Source: JAYZAP01 sp964645285 (GTDB lineage: Bacteria; Pseudomonadota; Alphaproteobacteria; JAAXGF01). Taken from it: a stretch of DNA of 14,136 nt. The position numbers and the translations under genes are program-made. Location of the stretch: NCBI GenBank assembly GCA_964645285.1, contig CAZYDR010000095.1, forward strand, positions 1 through 14,136, given 5' to 3'. How positions within the stretch are numbered: the first letter of the stretch is position 1; every line of letters starts with the position of its first letter. Below are positions 1 through 8,680 of this stretch, in pieces. A model generated the notes under the pieces. It made no database searches. It was not told where the DNA came from and saw only the letters and a program-made list of their open reading frames with translations.

Positions 1-177
1 TGAGGGCATGCGCGCCGATTTCGAGCGCGACATGAGCCAGTGGGTGAGGGGCGGCAAGGTGCGTTACAAGGAGGATATCATCCAGGGCATCGAGAATGTG
101 CCGGCGACCATGATCGGCTTACTGGAGGGTAAGAACTTCGGCAAGCAACTGGTCCAGGTGGCGGAAGACCCGACCCG

Positions 178-181
<4 letters not shown>
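1..181 (+). CDS. NADP-dependent MDR-family oxidoreductase, C-terminal end (partial)
   Basis: Only the last 59 codons are present; the reading frame is already open at the left edge (first full codon at position 2) and ends with TGA at 179-181. The tail contains KVRYKEDIIQGIEN and IGLLEGKNFGKQLVQV. This 'K-Y-x-E-D-I...G-I-E-N-x-P...LLxGxNxGK' pattern is what I know as the C-terminal signature of medium-chain reductases of the leukotriene-B4 12-hydroxydehydrogenase/curcumin reductase (CurA-like) group, which reduce enone or alkenal double bonds with NADPH. The catalytic and nucleotide-binding parts lie outside the window, so the substrate cannot be judged. The stop overlaps the start of the next gene (ATGA), which suggests cotranscription and translational coupling with the acyl-CoA synthetase. 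Confidence 0.85.
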
Positions 182-1824
<1,643 letters not shown>

Positions 1825-1873
1825 TAAAAACTAATGCGATAATTTAGGAATCATCGTTTGTTTGCATCTAAAC

Positions 1874-1910
1874 TTGACATTATGTCTATCTTCACCTTAC
1901 GAATTATACT
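1874..1910 (+). promoter_or_regulatory. possible promoter in AT-rich gap upstream of the CmcJ-like gene
   Basis: The 96-bp gap after the acyl-CoA synthetase is strikingly AT-rich compared with the coding sequence around it. It contains a consensus TTGACA at 1874-1879 and a good -10-like TATACT at 1905-1910. The two lie 25 bases apart, too far for a standard sigma-70 pair, so they may belong to separate overlapping promoters or one may be chance. The position directly before a gene in a new unit makes promoter activity likely even though the exact elements are uncertain. Confidence 0.35.
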
Positions 1911-1932
1911 GTGATTTAGGATGGAGAAGACC

Positions 1933-2769
1933 ATGAATACCGAACTCCGGGTCGAGCCTGCGACAGTCCAAGCGCCATTGCATTACCTTGCCAATCTGGA
2001 CATCAGGCCGGTATCCCACAACCCGCCACCGGGCGGCGGCGCGCCCCATCGCGACGAAAACTACCGTGACTTCACCGTGCCGGTAAGTGACGGCCGAGCG
2101 GCAGGCCGCGATTTTTCACTCGATCACGAGGGTTTCGAACTGGTGCGCCACGAAACCGCGGTGAGTGACTTCTACGACGACGACGAAGTCCGCACGGTCT
2201 ACTACCCGGAAGTCGAGCATATTCTGAAACAGGCCACCGGGGCCTCGCGGGTGGTGGTGTTCTATCACACCCGCCGGGCCGACGGTGGCGGCAGCCCGGA
2301 CTCCAAGGCCGAGCGGGCGCCGGTGCGCCTGGTTCACAACGACTACACCGAGCTCTCCGGGCCCCTTCGGGTGCGCGAATTGCTCGGCGATGCCGAGGCC
2401 GATGAACTGCTCAAGCATCGCTTTGCCGAGATCAATATCTGGCAGCCGATCAGCGGTCCGGTGGAATCATCGCCGCTGGGGTTGGTCGATGCCAGCACCA
2501 TCGCCTCCGGTGATCTGGTCAACGTCGATCTGGTCTATGAGGACCGCACCGGTGAGATCTATCACGGCCGCTACAATCCGGAACACCGCTGGTTCTACTT
2601 CCCGCGCATGGCAGTGGACGAGGCAATCCTCATCAAGGGCTACGATTCCGCCCGCGACGGTCGCGCCCGGTTCAACCTCCACTCAGCCTTCGACGACCCG
2701 ACCACGCCCAAAGCCGCCCCAGCCCGCGAAAGCATGGAAACGCTCGCCCTAGTGTTCTTCGACGATTGA
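1933..2769 (+). CDS. CmcJ/NvfI-family oxygenase/oxidoreductase (278 aa)
   Basis: The protein carries hallmarks I associate with the CmcJ/NvfI (GA4 desaturase-like) family, putative Fe(II)/2-oxoglutarate-type enzymes that include the cephamycin 7-alpha-methoxylation partner CmcJ and fungal NvfI. These are the HNDYT motif (H135-T139), a run RFAEINIWQPISGPVESSP, then DLVNVDLVYEDRTGEIYHG, YNPEHRWFYFPRM, KGYDS and a C-terminal ARES(M)E. H135 and D137 are candidate metal ligands by analogy; this is inference. I chose ATG 1933 because GGAGAAG (1923-1929) sits six bases before it. The in-frame ATG at 1921 has only AGG touching it and would add four residues. No biosynthetic genes surround it, so the substrate is unknown, and an AT-rich gap upstream suggests its own promoter. 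Confidence 0.85.
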   Translation: MNTELRVEPATVQAPLHYLANLDIRPVSHNPPPGGGAPHRDENYRDFTVPVSDGRAAGRDFSLDHEGFELVRHETAVSDFYDDDEVRTVYYPEVEHILKQATGASRVVVFYHTRRADGGGSPDSKAERAPVRLVHNDYTELSGPLRVRELLGDAEADELLKHRFAEINIWQPISGPVESSPLGLVDASTIASGDLVNVDLVYEDRTGEIYHGRYNPEHRWFYFPRMAVDEAILIKGYDSARDGRARFNLHSAFDDPTTPKAAPARESMETLALVFFDD

Positions 2770-2793
2770 CGGCGGCTGCGCGACCCGGGGGTT

Positions 2794-2821
2794 TTGCAAG
2801 GTCGGGTTCGTGGTGTAAGCT
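2794..2821 (+). promoter_or_regulatory. possible promoter for the M24-family gene
   Basis: In the 93-bp gap before the M24 gene, TTGCAA (2794-2799) and TAAGCT (2816-2821) lie 16 bases apart, a plausible though weak sigma-70-type pair. A strong purine-rich ribosome binding site, GGGGAGGGG at 2848-2856, precedes the ATG at 2863. The spacing and location fit; the hexamers are only partial matches to consensus. Confidence 0.3.
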
Positions 2822-2862
2822 CCTCCGCCAATACACTGTGCTTATTTGGGGAGGGGAAAACC

Positions 2863-4098
2863 ATGCCAGCCACCATCACCGCGCCGCGCGATATTCTCGA
2901 GCCGGCATCGAGCTTCCGGCCATTCACGCTCGACGAGTACGAGGCGCGCTGGGCCAAGACCTATGCGGCCATGGCCGACAAGGGCTATGACGTGGCCGTG
3001 GTCTGGGGCAAGACCTCGGGGGTCTACGAGCGCGCCGGCGATATGCTCTATCTGTCGAACTTCTTCTCCACCCATTCCGGCCAGGAGCCCGATACGGTGC
3101 TGTGGAACGGGCGCTCCTACAGCGCCCTGATCATGCAGCAGGGCGAGGTGCCCGAGCTCATCACCGACGAGGCCGAGGCGCGCTTCGACATCATCGCCAC
3201 CGATCGCTTCCAGGGGCTCTACGATCCCATCAAGGGCGTCGCCGACACCCTCAAGGCGCGCGGCATCGAGGGCAAGGTCGCCCTGGTCGGCACCGACTTT
3301 CTGCCCATGAAGTACTGGCTCCAAGTCGAGGCCCAGACGCCGGGCATCCAGTGGGTGCCCGAGGACGACCTAGTCCGCGACGTGCGCCTGGTCAAAAGCC
3401 CGGCCGAGCTTGCTCTGTTCCGCGAGGCCGGCGAGCTGGTAACCCGCGCCCACAACGCCATGATGGAGGCGCTGATCAGCGGCAAGGCGGAAGGCGTGGC
3501 GGCCGGCGCGGCGGGCAAGATTTTGCTCGAAGGCGGCGGCAACTGGCACCGCATGCCGATCTCCCACGGTAATATCAGCCAGTATCTTGAAAGCGATCCG
3601 CTGACCGGCTTCAGCACCTTGACGCCCAAGGACGGCGACATCGTCCACGGCTTCATCTACGGGCCAATTCTCAAAGGCTACTGGCTCGACCCCGGGCGCA
3701 CGGCAGTGTGCGGCGGCAAGCCGTCGCCCGAGAAGCGCCATGTCACCGAATCCCTGGTCGGCGTCATGAACAAGCTGATGGACGCCATCAAGCCCGGCGT
3801 CAAGGTCAAGGACGTGGGCCAACTCGGCGACGATCTCACCGAAGCCACCGGCTATTCATCGGAGGTGCTCAAGACCAACTGGCCCTACTACGGGCACAGC
3901 AACGGCTGCATGTGGGAAGCGCCCTACATCGAGCCCCGTCTGTGCTCGGACGACGATGTCTTCCTCGAAGGTATGGTGGCCAGCGTCGAGGGCTTCTACG
4001 ACAGCCCCGGCGTCGGCACCGCGGTGTTCGAAACCAACTACATCATCACGGCCGACGGCGTCGACGAAATCACTCCGGTACCGCACCTGTTCTGGTAG
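2863..4098 (+). CDS. M24 (pita-bread fold) metallopeptidase-family protein, incomplete metal site
   Basis: The 411-residue product has the two-domain plan of the creatinase/prolidase/aminopeptidase P family: an N-terminal domain to about residue 180, then the M24 domain from about residue 190 (VRLVKSPAELALFREAG). Ligand-position residues visible are D276 (GYWLDPGRT), H345 (YYGHSNG), E376 (SVEGFY) and E390 (FETNYIIT). The first Asp, which should lie 11 residues before D276, is absent; I265 sits there (GFIYGPILKGYWLD). It may therefore bind one metal, use H262, or have a non-peptidase role as creatinase does. I start at ATG 2863, preceded by GGGGAGGGG; an open frame reaches farther upstream but lacks a ribosome binding site. 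The DMSP lyase DddP belongs to this family but keeps the Asp ligands, so I do not call it DddP. The gene converges on the dehydrogenase, separated by the palindrome. Confidence 0.85.
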   Translation: MPATITAPRDILEPASSFRPFTLDEYEARWAKTYAAMADKGYDVAVVWGKTSGVYERAGDMLYLSNFFSTHSGQEPDTVLWNGRSYSALIMQQGEVPELITDEAEARFDIIATDRFQGLYDPIKGVADTLKARGIEGKVALVGTDFLPMKYWLQVEAQTPGIQWVPEDDLVRDVRLVKSPAELALFREAGELVTRAHNAMMEALISGKAEGVAAGAAGKILLEGGGNWHRMPISHGNISQYLESDPLTGFSTLTPKDGDIVHGFIYGPILKGYWLDPGRTAVCGGKPSPEKRHVTESLVGVMNKLMDAIKPGVKVKDVGQLGDDLTEATGYSSEVLKTNWPYYGHSNGCMWEAPYIEPRLCSDDDVFLEGMVASVEGFYDSPGVGTAVFETNYIITADGVDEITPVPHLFW

Positions 4099-4107
4099 GT
4101 GATTACT

Positions 4108-4155
4108 ATTAAGGGGACAGTATACTTAATTAATTAAGTATACTGTCCCCTTAAT
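4108..4155. repeat. perfect 48-bp palindrome between convergent genes; possible mobile repeat and bidirectional terminator
   Basis: Arms 4108-4131 and 4132-4155 are exact reverse complements, 24 bp each with no spacer. Each arm carries AAGGGGACAGTATAC, and the centre is TTAATTAATTAA. The element starts 10 bp after the M24 stop and ends 12 bp before the last base of the dehydrogenase gene, which is encoded on the other strand. As RNA it would fold into a long hairpin on either strand, so it could end both transcripts. The AT-rich composition and exact symmetry are unlike the surrounding DNA. From memory, sequences with GGGGACAGTATACTTAATT recur in many proteobacterial genomes, some near IS200/REP-associated tyrosine transposases; I could not verify this, so a mobile-repeat origin is inference. 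Confidence 0.8.
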
Positions 4156-4166
4156 TAGGAAGTGCG

Positions 4167-5480
4167 CTATCCCTTCATCGGATGATAGGCGCCGTCGAGG
4201 CCCAGGAATTCGCCGCCGTCGACGCGGTAGAAACTGTCGGCGCCTGAGTCCTTGAGGATCTGGAGCATGACCGGAAGGGGTTGGCCGTCGGCTTCGAGTT
4301 TGGCGATCACCCGGTCGGGGCCGAGGGTGTCGAGGAACTGGAACGGGCCTTTGCGCCAGGCGAAGCCCCAGCGCATGGCGTTGTCGATGTTGACCACGTC
4401 GTTGGAGATTTCCGGCACCAATCCGGCGGCGTAGAGCAGGGCGCCGCCCATGAGGTTCCAGACGAAGCGGCCTTGGGCGTCGTCGCCGAACATCAGGCCG
4501 GCGGCGTCCTGGTGGGCTTCCGCCAGTTCCACATCCACCGCCGGGCGCCATGCGCCGGTGGCGACATCGTAGATCTCCTTGGAGCGGCTGCCGTCGTCGT
4601 GCTTGATCATCTTGTAGAAGCCGCCGCCGGTCTTGCGCCCCAACTGGCCGCTGTCGTACATGGCCTGCTCGGTGGCCGGTAGGCTGGTGAAGTCATGACC
4701 GCTGTCGCCGGCGGGCAGATTGACCGCCAGATTCTTGCCCACCAAGTACATGATATCGAGACCGATAAGGTCGAACAGGCCATAGAGCCCGGTCTTGGGC
4801 AGGCCCACCGGACCGCTCATGAGGGCGTCGATTTCCTCCATGGAGAGGCCGTCATCAAGGGCTGCCTTGGCCTTGTGCAGGCCCGACAGCAGCAGGAAGC
4901 AGCCGATGCGGTTGCCGACGAAGTTGACCGTATCCTTGGCATGGACCACGCCCTTGCCGAGTGTGCCGCCGCAGAACTCGGCGAAGGCGTCGATCACATC
5001 GTCGGTGGTGTCGGTGTCGGGCACCAGCTCCATGAGCTTCATGACCTGCACCGGATTGAAGAAATGGGTTACCGCGATGTCGCTACGCAGGCGCTCGGGC
5101 ATGCCGGCGGTGATGGAATGGAGCGGGATGCCCGAGGTGTTGGTGCTGACCACCGACCCGTCCCGGCGCAGGGGTTCGAACTTGTCGAACAGGGCGCGCT
5201 TGGCATCCACGCCTTCGATAATGGCTTCGCAGATCCAGTCGTAGTCGGCGATCTTGTGCAGGTCGTCAGTAAAGCTGCCGAGGGTGATGAGCGAGGCTTT
5301 CTCCGGGTCTTCAAGAGACGGCGGCCGGCCGTTGAGAATGCGGTCCATAGCCGCCTCGGCGGTGGACATGTCGACGTCGAGCAGCAGCACGCGGTGGCCC
5401 GCCTGGGCGCAGGCGCCGGCGATGCCGGTGCCCATGGTGCCGCCGCCGAGAACGGCGACGGATTCGATCTTGCGGCTCAT
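4167..5480 (-). CDS. 3-hydroxyacyl-CoA dehydrogenase (no crotonase domain)
   Basis: This 437-residue cytosolic enzyme should oxidise (3S)-hydroxyacyl-CoA to 3-ketoacyl-CoA with NAD+ in beta-oxidation. The N-terminal Rossmann fold begins VAVLGGGTMGTGIAG (residues 8-22). The catalytic His-Glu pair is H139 and E151 in THFFNPVQVMKLMELV, with the spacing of 12 known for the family. The 3HCDH domain opens with NFVGNRIG, and a second 3HCDH-like repeat (VWNLMGGALLYAA...MRWGFAWRKGPF) forms the C-terminus. That order resembles the front half of FadN-type fusions, but the enoyl-CoA hydratase half is absent and the gene stops just before the palindrome. ATG 5480 is preceded by GGAGAG at good spacing; farther in-frame starts lack this. 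It is divergent from metY and plausibly serves the same acyl-CoA pathway as the ligase at 178-1824. Confidence 0.93.
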   Translation of the reverse strand: MSRKIESVAVLGGGTMGTGIAGACAQAGHRVLLLDVDMSTAEAAMDRILNGRPPSLEDPEKASLITLGSFTDDLHKIADYDWICEAIIEGVDAKRALFDKFEPLRRDGSVVSTNTSGIPLHSITAGMPERLRSDIAVTHFFNPVQVMKLMELVPDTDTTDDVIDAFAEFCGGTLGKGVVHAKDTVNFVGNRIGCFLLLSGLHKAKAALDDGLSMEEIDALMSGPVGLPKTGLYGLFDLIGLDIMYLVGKNLAVNLPAGDSGHDFTSLPATEQAMYDSGQLGRKTGGGFYKMIKHDDGSRSKEIYDVATGAWRPAVDVELAEAHQDAAGLMFGDDAQGRFVWNLMGGALLYAAGLVPEISNDVVNIDNAMRWGFAWRKGPFQFLDTLGPDRVIAKLEADGQPLPVMLQILKDSGADSFYRVDGGEFLGLDGAYHPMKG

Positions 5481-5561
5481 GATGTTCTCTCCACTCCCTA
5501 GCTCAAGGCGACAGACCATAACGGTGAGTACGTGCCTTGGCAAACCGATGATGCTGGCTCG

Positions 5562-5591
5562 CTGGACGCCTCAACCGTGCCTGTGTAGGCT
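5562..5591 (+). promoter_or_regulatory. weak candidate promoter upstream of metY
   Basis: The 141-bp divergent gap between the dehydrogenase and metY must serve both directions. On the plus strand CTGGAC (5562-5567) and TAGGCT (5586-5591) are 18 bases apart. The nonamer TAGGCTGCG (5586-5594) also occurs upstream of the methyltransferase gene at 7779-7787, which mildly supports a shared -10-type element. The resemblance to consensus is poor. I looked for a SAM riboswitch here and saw none. Confidence 0.25.
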
Positions 5592-5621
5592 GCGCCGCAA
5601 CAGGACACAGAGGGGACCGAA

Positions 5622-6914
5622 ATGGCCGGACCGCGATACTTCAAACCAGACACGTTGAGCCTTCACGCGGGTCAGCGTCCCGACCCCGACTTTGGGTCGC
5701 GGGCGGTGCCGATCTACCAGACCACGTCCTATGTCTTCGACGACACCGACCACGCCGCCGCCCTGTTCAACCTGGAGCGCGCCGGGCACCTGTATTCGCG
5801 CATTTCCAACCCGACCACGGCGGTGCTGGAGGAGCGCATCGCGGCGCTGGAAGGCGGGGTCGGGGCGGTCTGTACGGCGAGCGGCCAGGCCGCCCTCAGC
5901 CTGGCGGTCATGACCCTGATGGACGCCGGCGGCCATATCGTCTCGTCCCAGTCGGTATACGGCGGCTCCCACAACCTGTTCATGCACACCCTACCGCGTT
6001 TCGGCATCACCACCACTTTTGTCGATCCGCGCGATCCGGACGCCTACAAGGCAGCGATCCAGCCCAACACCCGGCTGCTGTTCGCCGAGACCCTGGGCAA
6101 TCCGGGCCTTGAGGTGCCCAACATGCGGACCATCTCCGACATCGGCCACGACGCCGGCATTCCGCTGATGATCGACAACACCTTCGCCACGCCCTATCTC
6201 TGCCGACCCTTGGAGTGGGGCGCCGATCTGGTCCACCACTCGATCACCAAGTTCATGGGCGGCCACGGTATCGCGGTCGGCGGCGTCATCGTCGACGGTG
6301 GCCACTTCGACTGGGATGGGTCGGGGCTGTTCCCGACCCTGACCGAGCCCTACGCCGGCTATCACGGCATCGACTATGCCGAGGAGTTCGGACCCCAGGC
6401 CTTCATCATGCGCGCCCGCACCGAGGGCCTGCGCGACTTCGGCGCCTGTATCAGCCCGACCAATTCGTTCCACATATTGCAGGGGGTCGAGACCCTGCCG
6501 GTGCGCATGCAGCGCCACGTGGAGAACGCCCGCAAGGTGGTCGCATACTTGCACGGCCACGACGCGGTGGAATGGGTCACCTGGCCGGAACTGCCCGAGC
6601 ATCCGGACTTTGAACTGGCCAAGGAAATGCTGCCCAAGGGCTGCGGCGCCATCTTCAGCTTCGAGCTCAAGGGCGGCCGCGAGGCCGGTCGCAAGTTCAT
6701 CGAGGGTCTACGCCTGTTCTCCCACCTGGCCAATGTGGGCGATGCCAAGTCCCTAGTCATCCATCCGGGCTCAACCACCCACCAGCAGATGGATGCTGAA
6801 TCCCTGAAGGCGGCGGGCATTTCCGAGGGCTTGGTGCGGCTTTCCATCGGGTTGGAGGATTCCGAAGACCAACTGGATGACCTCGTCCGCGCCTTAAAAG
6901 CGTCGCAGCGTTAG
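5622..6914 (+). CDS. metY: O-acetylhomoserine sulfhydrylase / aminocarboxypropyltransferase (MetY type)
   Basis: The 430-residue product is a complete Cys/Met-metabolism PLP enzyme. It should make homocysteine from O-acetylhomoserine and sulfide, or methionine directly from methanethiol. The start reads TLSLHAGQRPDPDFGSRAVP, followed by IYQTTSYVF and YSRISNPT, all typical of the family. The PLP lysine is K210 in HHSITKFMGGHG, and ALEGGVGAVCTASGQAA binds the cofactor phosphate. The C-terminus has the expected SLVIHPGSTTHQQ and LVRLSIGLED. The length matches MetY (about 430) rather than the shorter MetB and MetZ proteins. GAGGGG precedes the ATG. It heads a two-gene unit with the alpha/beta hydrolase 14 bp downstream. 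A homoserine O-acetyltransferase would be an alpha/beta hydrolase, but the next gene is shorter than MetX and does not look like it. Confidence 0.93.
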   Translation: MAGPRYFKPDTLSLHAGQRPDPDFGSRAVPIYQTTSYVFDDTDHAAALFNLERAGHLYSRISNPTTAVLEERIAALEGGVGAVCTASGQAALSLAVMTLMDAGGHIVSSQSVYGGSHNLFMHTLPRFGITTTFVDPRDPDAYKAAIQPNTRLLFAETLGNPGLEVPNMRTISDIGHDAGIPLMIDNTFATPYLCRPLEWGADLVHHSITKFMGGHGIAVGGVIVDGGHFDWDGSGLFPTLTEPYAGYHGIDYAEEFGPQAFIMRARTEGLRDFGACISPTNSFHILQGVETLPVRMQRHVENARKVVAYLHGHDAVEWVTWPELPEHPDFELAKEMLPKGCGAIFSFELKGGREAGRKFIEGLRLFSHLANVGDAKSLVIHPGSTTHQQMDAESLKAAGISEGLVRLSIGLEDSEDQLDDLVRALKASQR

Positions 6915-6928
6915 GGGAGGGTCCAGTC

Positions 6929-7717
6929 ATGGATATTCAAGTTGACGGCAAAAACACCTTCGCGACCACCGGCGGCAAGGACTTCGACTCGGCCCAGCCG
7001 AGCATCGTCTTCGTTCACGGCGGCGGCCTCGACCACACCGCCTGGGTGCTGCAGACCCGCTATTTCTCCTATCACGGCTACAACGTGTTGGCGGTCGATA
7101 TGCCCGGCCATGGCCGCTCCGAAGGGCCCATGCCGGCGACCGTCGAGGAGACTGCCGACTGGGTTATGCGCTTTCTCGACGCCCTTGAAATCAAAGAGGC
7201 GTCATTGGTCGGCCACAGCACCGGCTCCCTGGTCGTCTTCGACGCCGCCGCCCGCTACAACACCCGGGTTAGCGCCCTGGCCCTGCTCGGCATCTCGATC
7301 CCCATGCCCGTGGCGCCCATGTTGCTCGACGCCGCCGAGGCCAACGATCATGCGGCCTTCGACATGGTCAACCTGTGGGCTCACAGCCGCGACGGCCAGA
7401 TCGGCCACAACCGGGCGCCCGGCCTGTGGATGACCGGCGAGGGCCTGCGCCTGCTGGAACGCTCCGGCCCCGGCGTGCTCCACGCCACCCTCAGCGCCTC
7501 GAACAACTACTCGGGCGGCATGGCTATTGCCGGCGACATCCGCTGCCCGACCCTCATGGTCCTGGGCCAACGCGACGCCATGACGCCACCCCGCGCCGCC
7601 AAGCCCCTAGCCGAAGCCATCCCCGGCGTCCGGGTCATCACGCTCAAAGGCTGCGGCCACATGATGATGGCTGAGCAACCCAACGAGGTGTTGGACGCGC
7701 TGATCAGTATTCTTTGA
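6929..7717 (+). CDS. alpha/beta hydrolase
   Basis: This 262-residue single-domain alpha/beta-fold hydrolase has the oxyanion motif VHGGGLDHTAW near residues 28-38. The nucleophile elbow is GHSTG with S97, the acid is D216 in LGQRDAMTPP, and the catalytic histidine is H244 in GCGHMMMAEQP, so the triad is intact. There is no signal peptide or membrane segment, so it is cytosolic. Known relatives hydrolyse esters, lactones, haloalkanes or C-C bonds, and nothing here fixes the substrate. It starts 14 bp after the metY stop with GGGGAGGG as ribosome binding site, so it is very probably cotranscribed with metY. One possible role is clearing an ester by-product of that pathway, but this is only inferred from position. 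Confidence 0.9.
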   Translation: MDIQVDGKNTFATTGGKDFDSAQPSIVFVHGGGLDHTAWVLQTRYFSYHGYNVLAVDMPGHGRSEGPMPATVEETADWVMRFLDALEIKEASLVGHSTGSLVVFDAAARYNTRVSALALLGISIPMPVAPMLLDAAEANDHAAFDMVNLWAHSRDGQIGHNRAPGLWMTGEGLRLLERSGPGVLHATLSASNNYSGGMAIAGDIRCPTLMVLGQRDAMTPPRAAKPLAEAIPGVRVITLKGCGHMMMAEQPNEVLDALISIL

Positions 7718-7727
7718 GCGGCGACCG

Positions 7728-7759
7728 GGCTCAGCACGGCACTCGAATTCGACTGAGCC
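7728..7759. terminator. possible hairpin terminator after the metY unit
   Basis: GGCTCAG (7728-7734) and CTGAGCC (7753-7759) form a perfect 7-bp stem around an 18-base loop. The loop itself holds the small palindrome TCGAATTCGA (7743-7752). It begins 11 bp after the hydrolase stop. The stem is followed by TTGTGT rather than a clean T run, so intrinsic termination would be weak; an operator role for the inner palindrome is an alternative. Confidence 0.35.
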
Positions 7760-7853
7760 TTGTGTCGATGTCGGCGGATAGGCTGCGGTTCTCAATGAGG
7801 TGGAACGATGGTACGATTTCGCGTCAATTGGTGGTGATCCAGGAGTTGCCGAA

Positions 7854-8558
7854 ATGACCGACAACGACGAACGCGAAGACGAATACACCGACGAATTCGT
7901 CGATGCCATGGAGTTGATCTGGGGTGAGGGTTTCCTGTCGCCCGGCGGTGTCCATGAGGTTGCCCGGGCGCTCGACGGCCTCGACATTACCGGTAAATCG
8001 GTACTCGACATCGGCTGCGGTATCGGTGGCGTCGATATTGCCCTGGTCCGCTATCATGGCGCCGGCCGCGTGGTTGGCATTGATATCGAGCAGCCGGTGA
8101 TAGACCGCGCCGTCGCTCGGACCGAGCGCGAGGGACTGAGCGACCGAATAACCTACCAAAAAGTCACGCCCGGCCGGTTTCCGTTCGAGGACGAGAGTTT
8201 CGATGTGGTGTTCTCGAAGGAAGCCATGATTCACATCCCCGACAAATCCGCGCTGTTCAGCGATATCTATCGTGTGCTGCGTTCCGGCGGTTGCTTTTCC
8301 GGAAGCGACTGGATGCGCGGCAACCAGGAACCGGCGACACCCGAATTGATGCTTTGGCTCGAACTCGTCGGTCTGACCTTCGATTTCGAGTCCCAGACCC
8401 AGTACACGGCGGCCCTGGAGACGGCCGGGTTCGAAAACGTTGCTCTGGTCGACCGCCGCGACTGGGCGCGCGAGGTGTTGCGTGAAGACTACGAGCAACT
8501 CGCCGGCGCCAAGTACGAGGCGCTGCGCGCGGCGGCTGGTGACGGGGCGGACCACTAA
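7854..8558 (+). CDS. SAM-dependent methyltransferase, phosphoethanolamine-MT-like, C-terminus cut by in-frame stop
   Basis: The 234-residue class I methyltransferase has motif I VLDIGCGIGG (residues 50-59), the acidic motif II residue D77 (GIDIEQP), FEDESFDVVFSKEAMIHI at motif IV and YRVLRSGG after it. The opening WGEGFLSPGG and the IPDKSALF stretch resemble phosphoethanolamine N-methyltransferases, which make phosphocholine with S-adenosylmethionine. I start at ATG 7854 because AGGAG (7841-7845) lies eight bases before it; a GTG at 7800 in the same frame would add 18 residues without support. The frame stops with TAA at 8556-8558, yet it continues open for 28 more codons that read like the missing family C-terminus (see next entry). 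The gene may be a fresh pseudogene, carry an assembly error, or be read through. It precedes ectC. Confidence 0.82.
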   Translation: MTDNDEREDEYTDEFVDAMELIWGEGFLSPGGVHEVARALDGLDITGKSVLDIGCGIGGVDIALVRYHGAGRVVGIDIEQPVIDRAVARTEREGLSDRITYQKVTPGRFPFEDESFDVVFSKEAMIHIPDKSALFSDIYRVLRSGGCFSGSDWMRGNQEPATPELMLWLELVGLTFDFESQTQYTAALETAGFENVALVDRRDWAREVLREDYEQLAGAKYEALRAAAGDGADH

Positions 8559-8645
8559 GTCAACATGTGGCATGCCGCGTGGAGGAGCGCCGTGGTCGGT
8601 CAGCTAGCGCCGGGCCATCTGCGCGGTTTTAAGCCCGCCGACTGA
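8559..8645 (+). pseudogene. severed C-terminal tail of the methyltransferase
   Basis: In the same frame as the methyltransferase and right after its TAA, 28 codons remain open until TGA at 8643-8645. They include WHAAWRSAVV and APGHLRGFKP. My recollection of this methyltransferase family is that it ends with a tryptophan-containing helix and then a PGHLRG-K-P type end, so this looks like genuine coding sequence cut off by one nonsense codon. It has no start codon or ribosome binding site suited to independent expression, and its end lies 35 bp before ectC. Confidence 0.6.
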
Positions 8646-8680
8646 CCGCGCCAACAAGGGAACCAGACGGAGGACCAGCT

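Noticed and set aside
1874..1910. A confident sigma-70 promoter from TTGACA and TATACT
   Set aside because: The 25-base spacing is outside the usual 16-19, so I kept it only as a possible promoter region.
2863..4098. DMSP lyase DddP
   Set aside because: Same superfamily, but the first Asp ligands of DddP and its motif context are absent.
4695..5501. 268-codon plus-strand frame opposite the dehydrogenase
   Set aside because: Shadow of the hydroxyacyl-CoA dehydrogenase, which has clear Rossmann and catalytic motifs.
5481..5621. SAM riboswitch upstream of metY
   Set aside because: I looked for the conserved SAM-II type core often found before metY/metA in alphaproteobacteria and saw no convincing pseudoknot or consensus.
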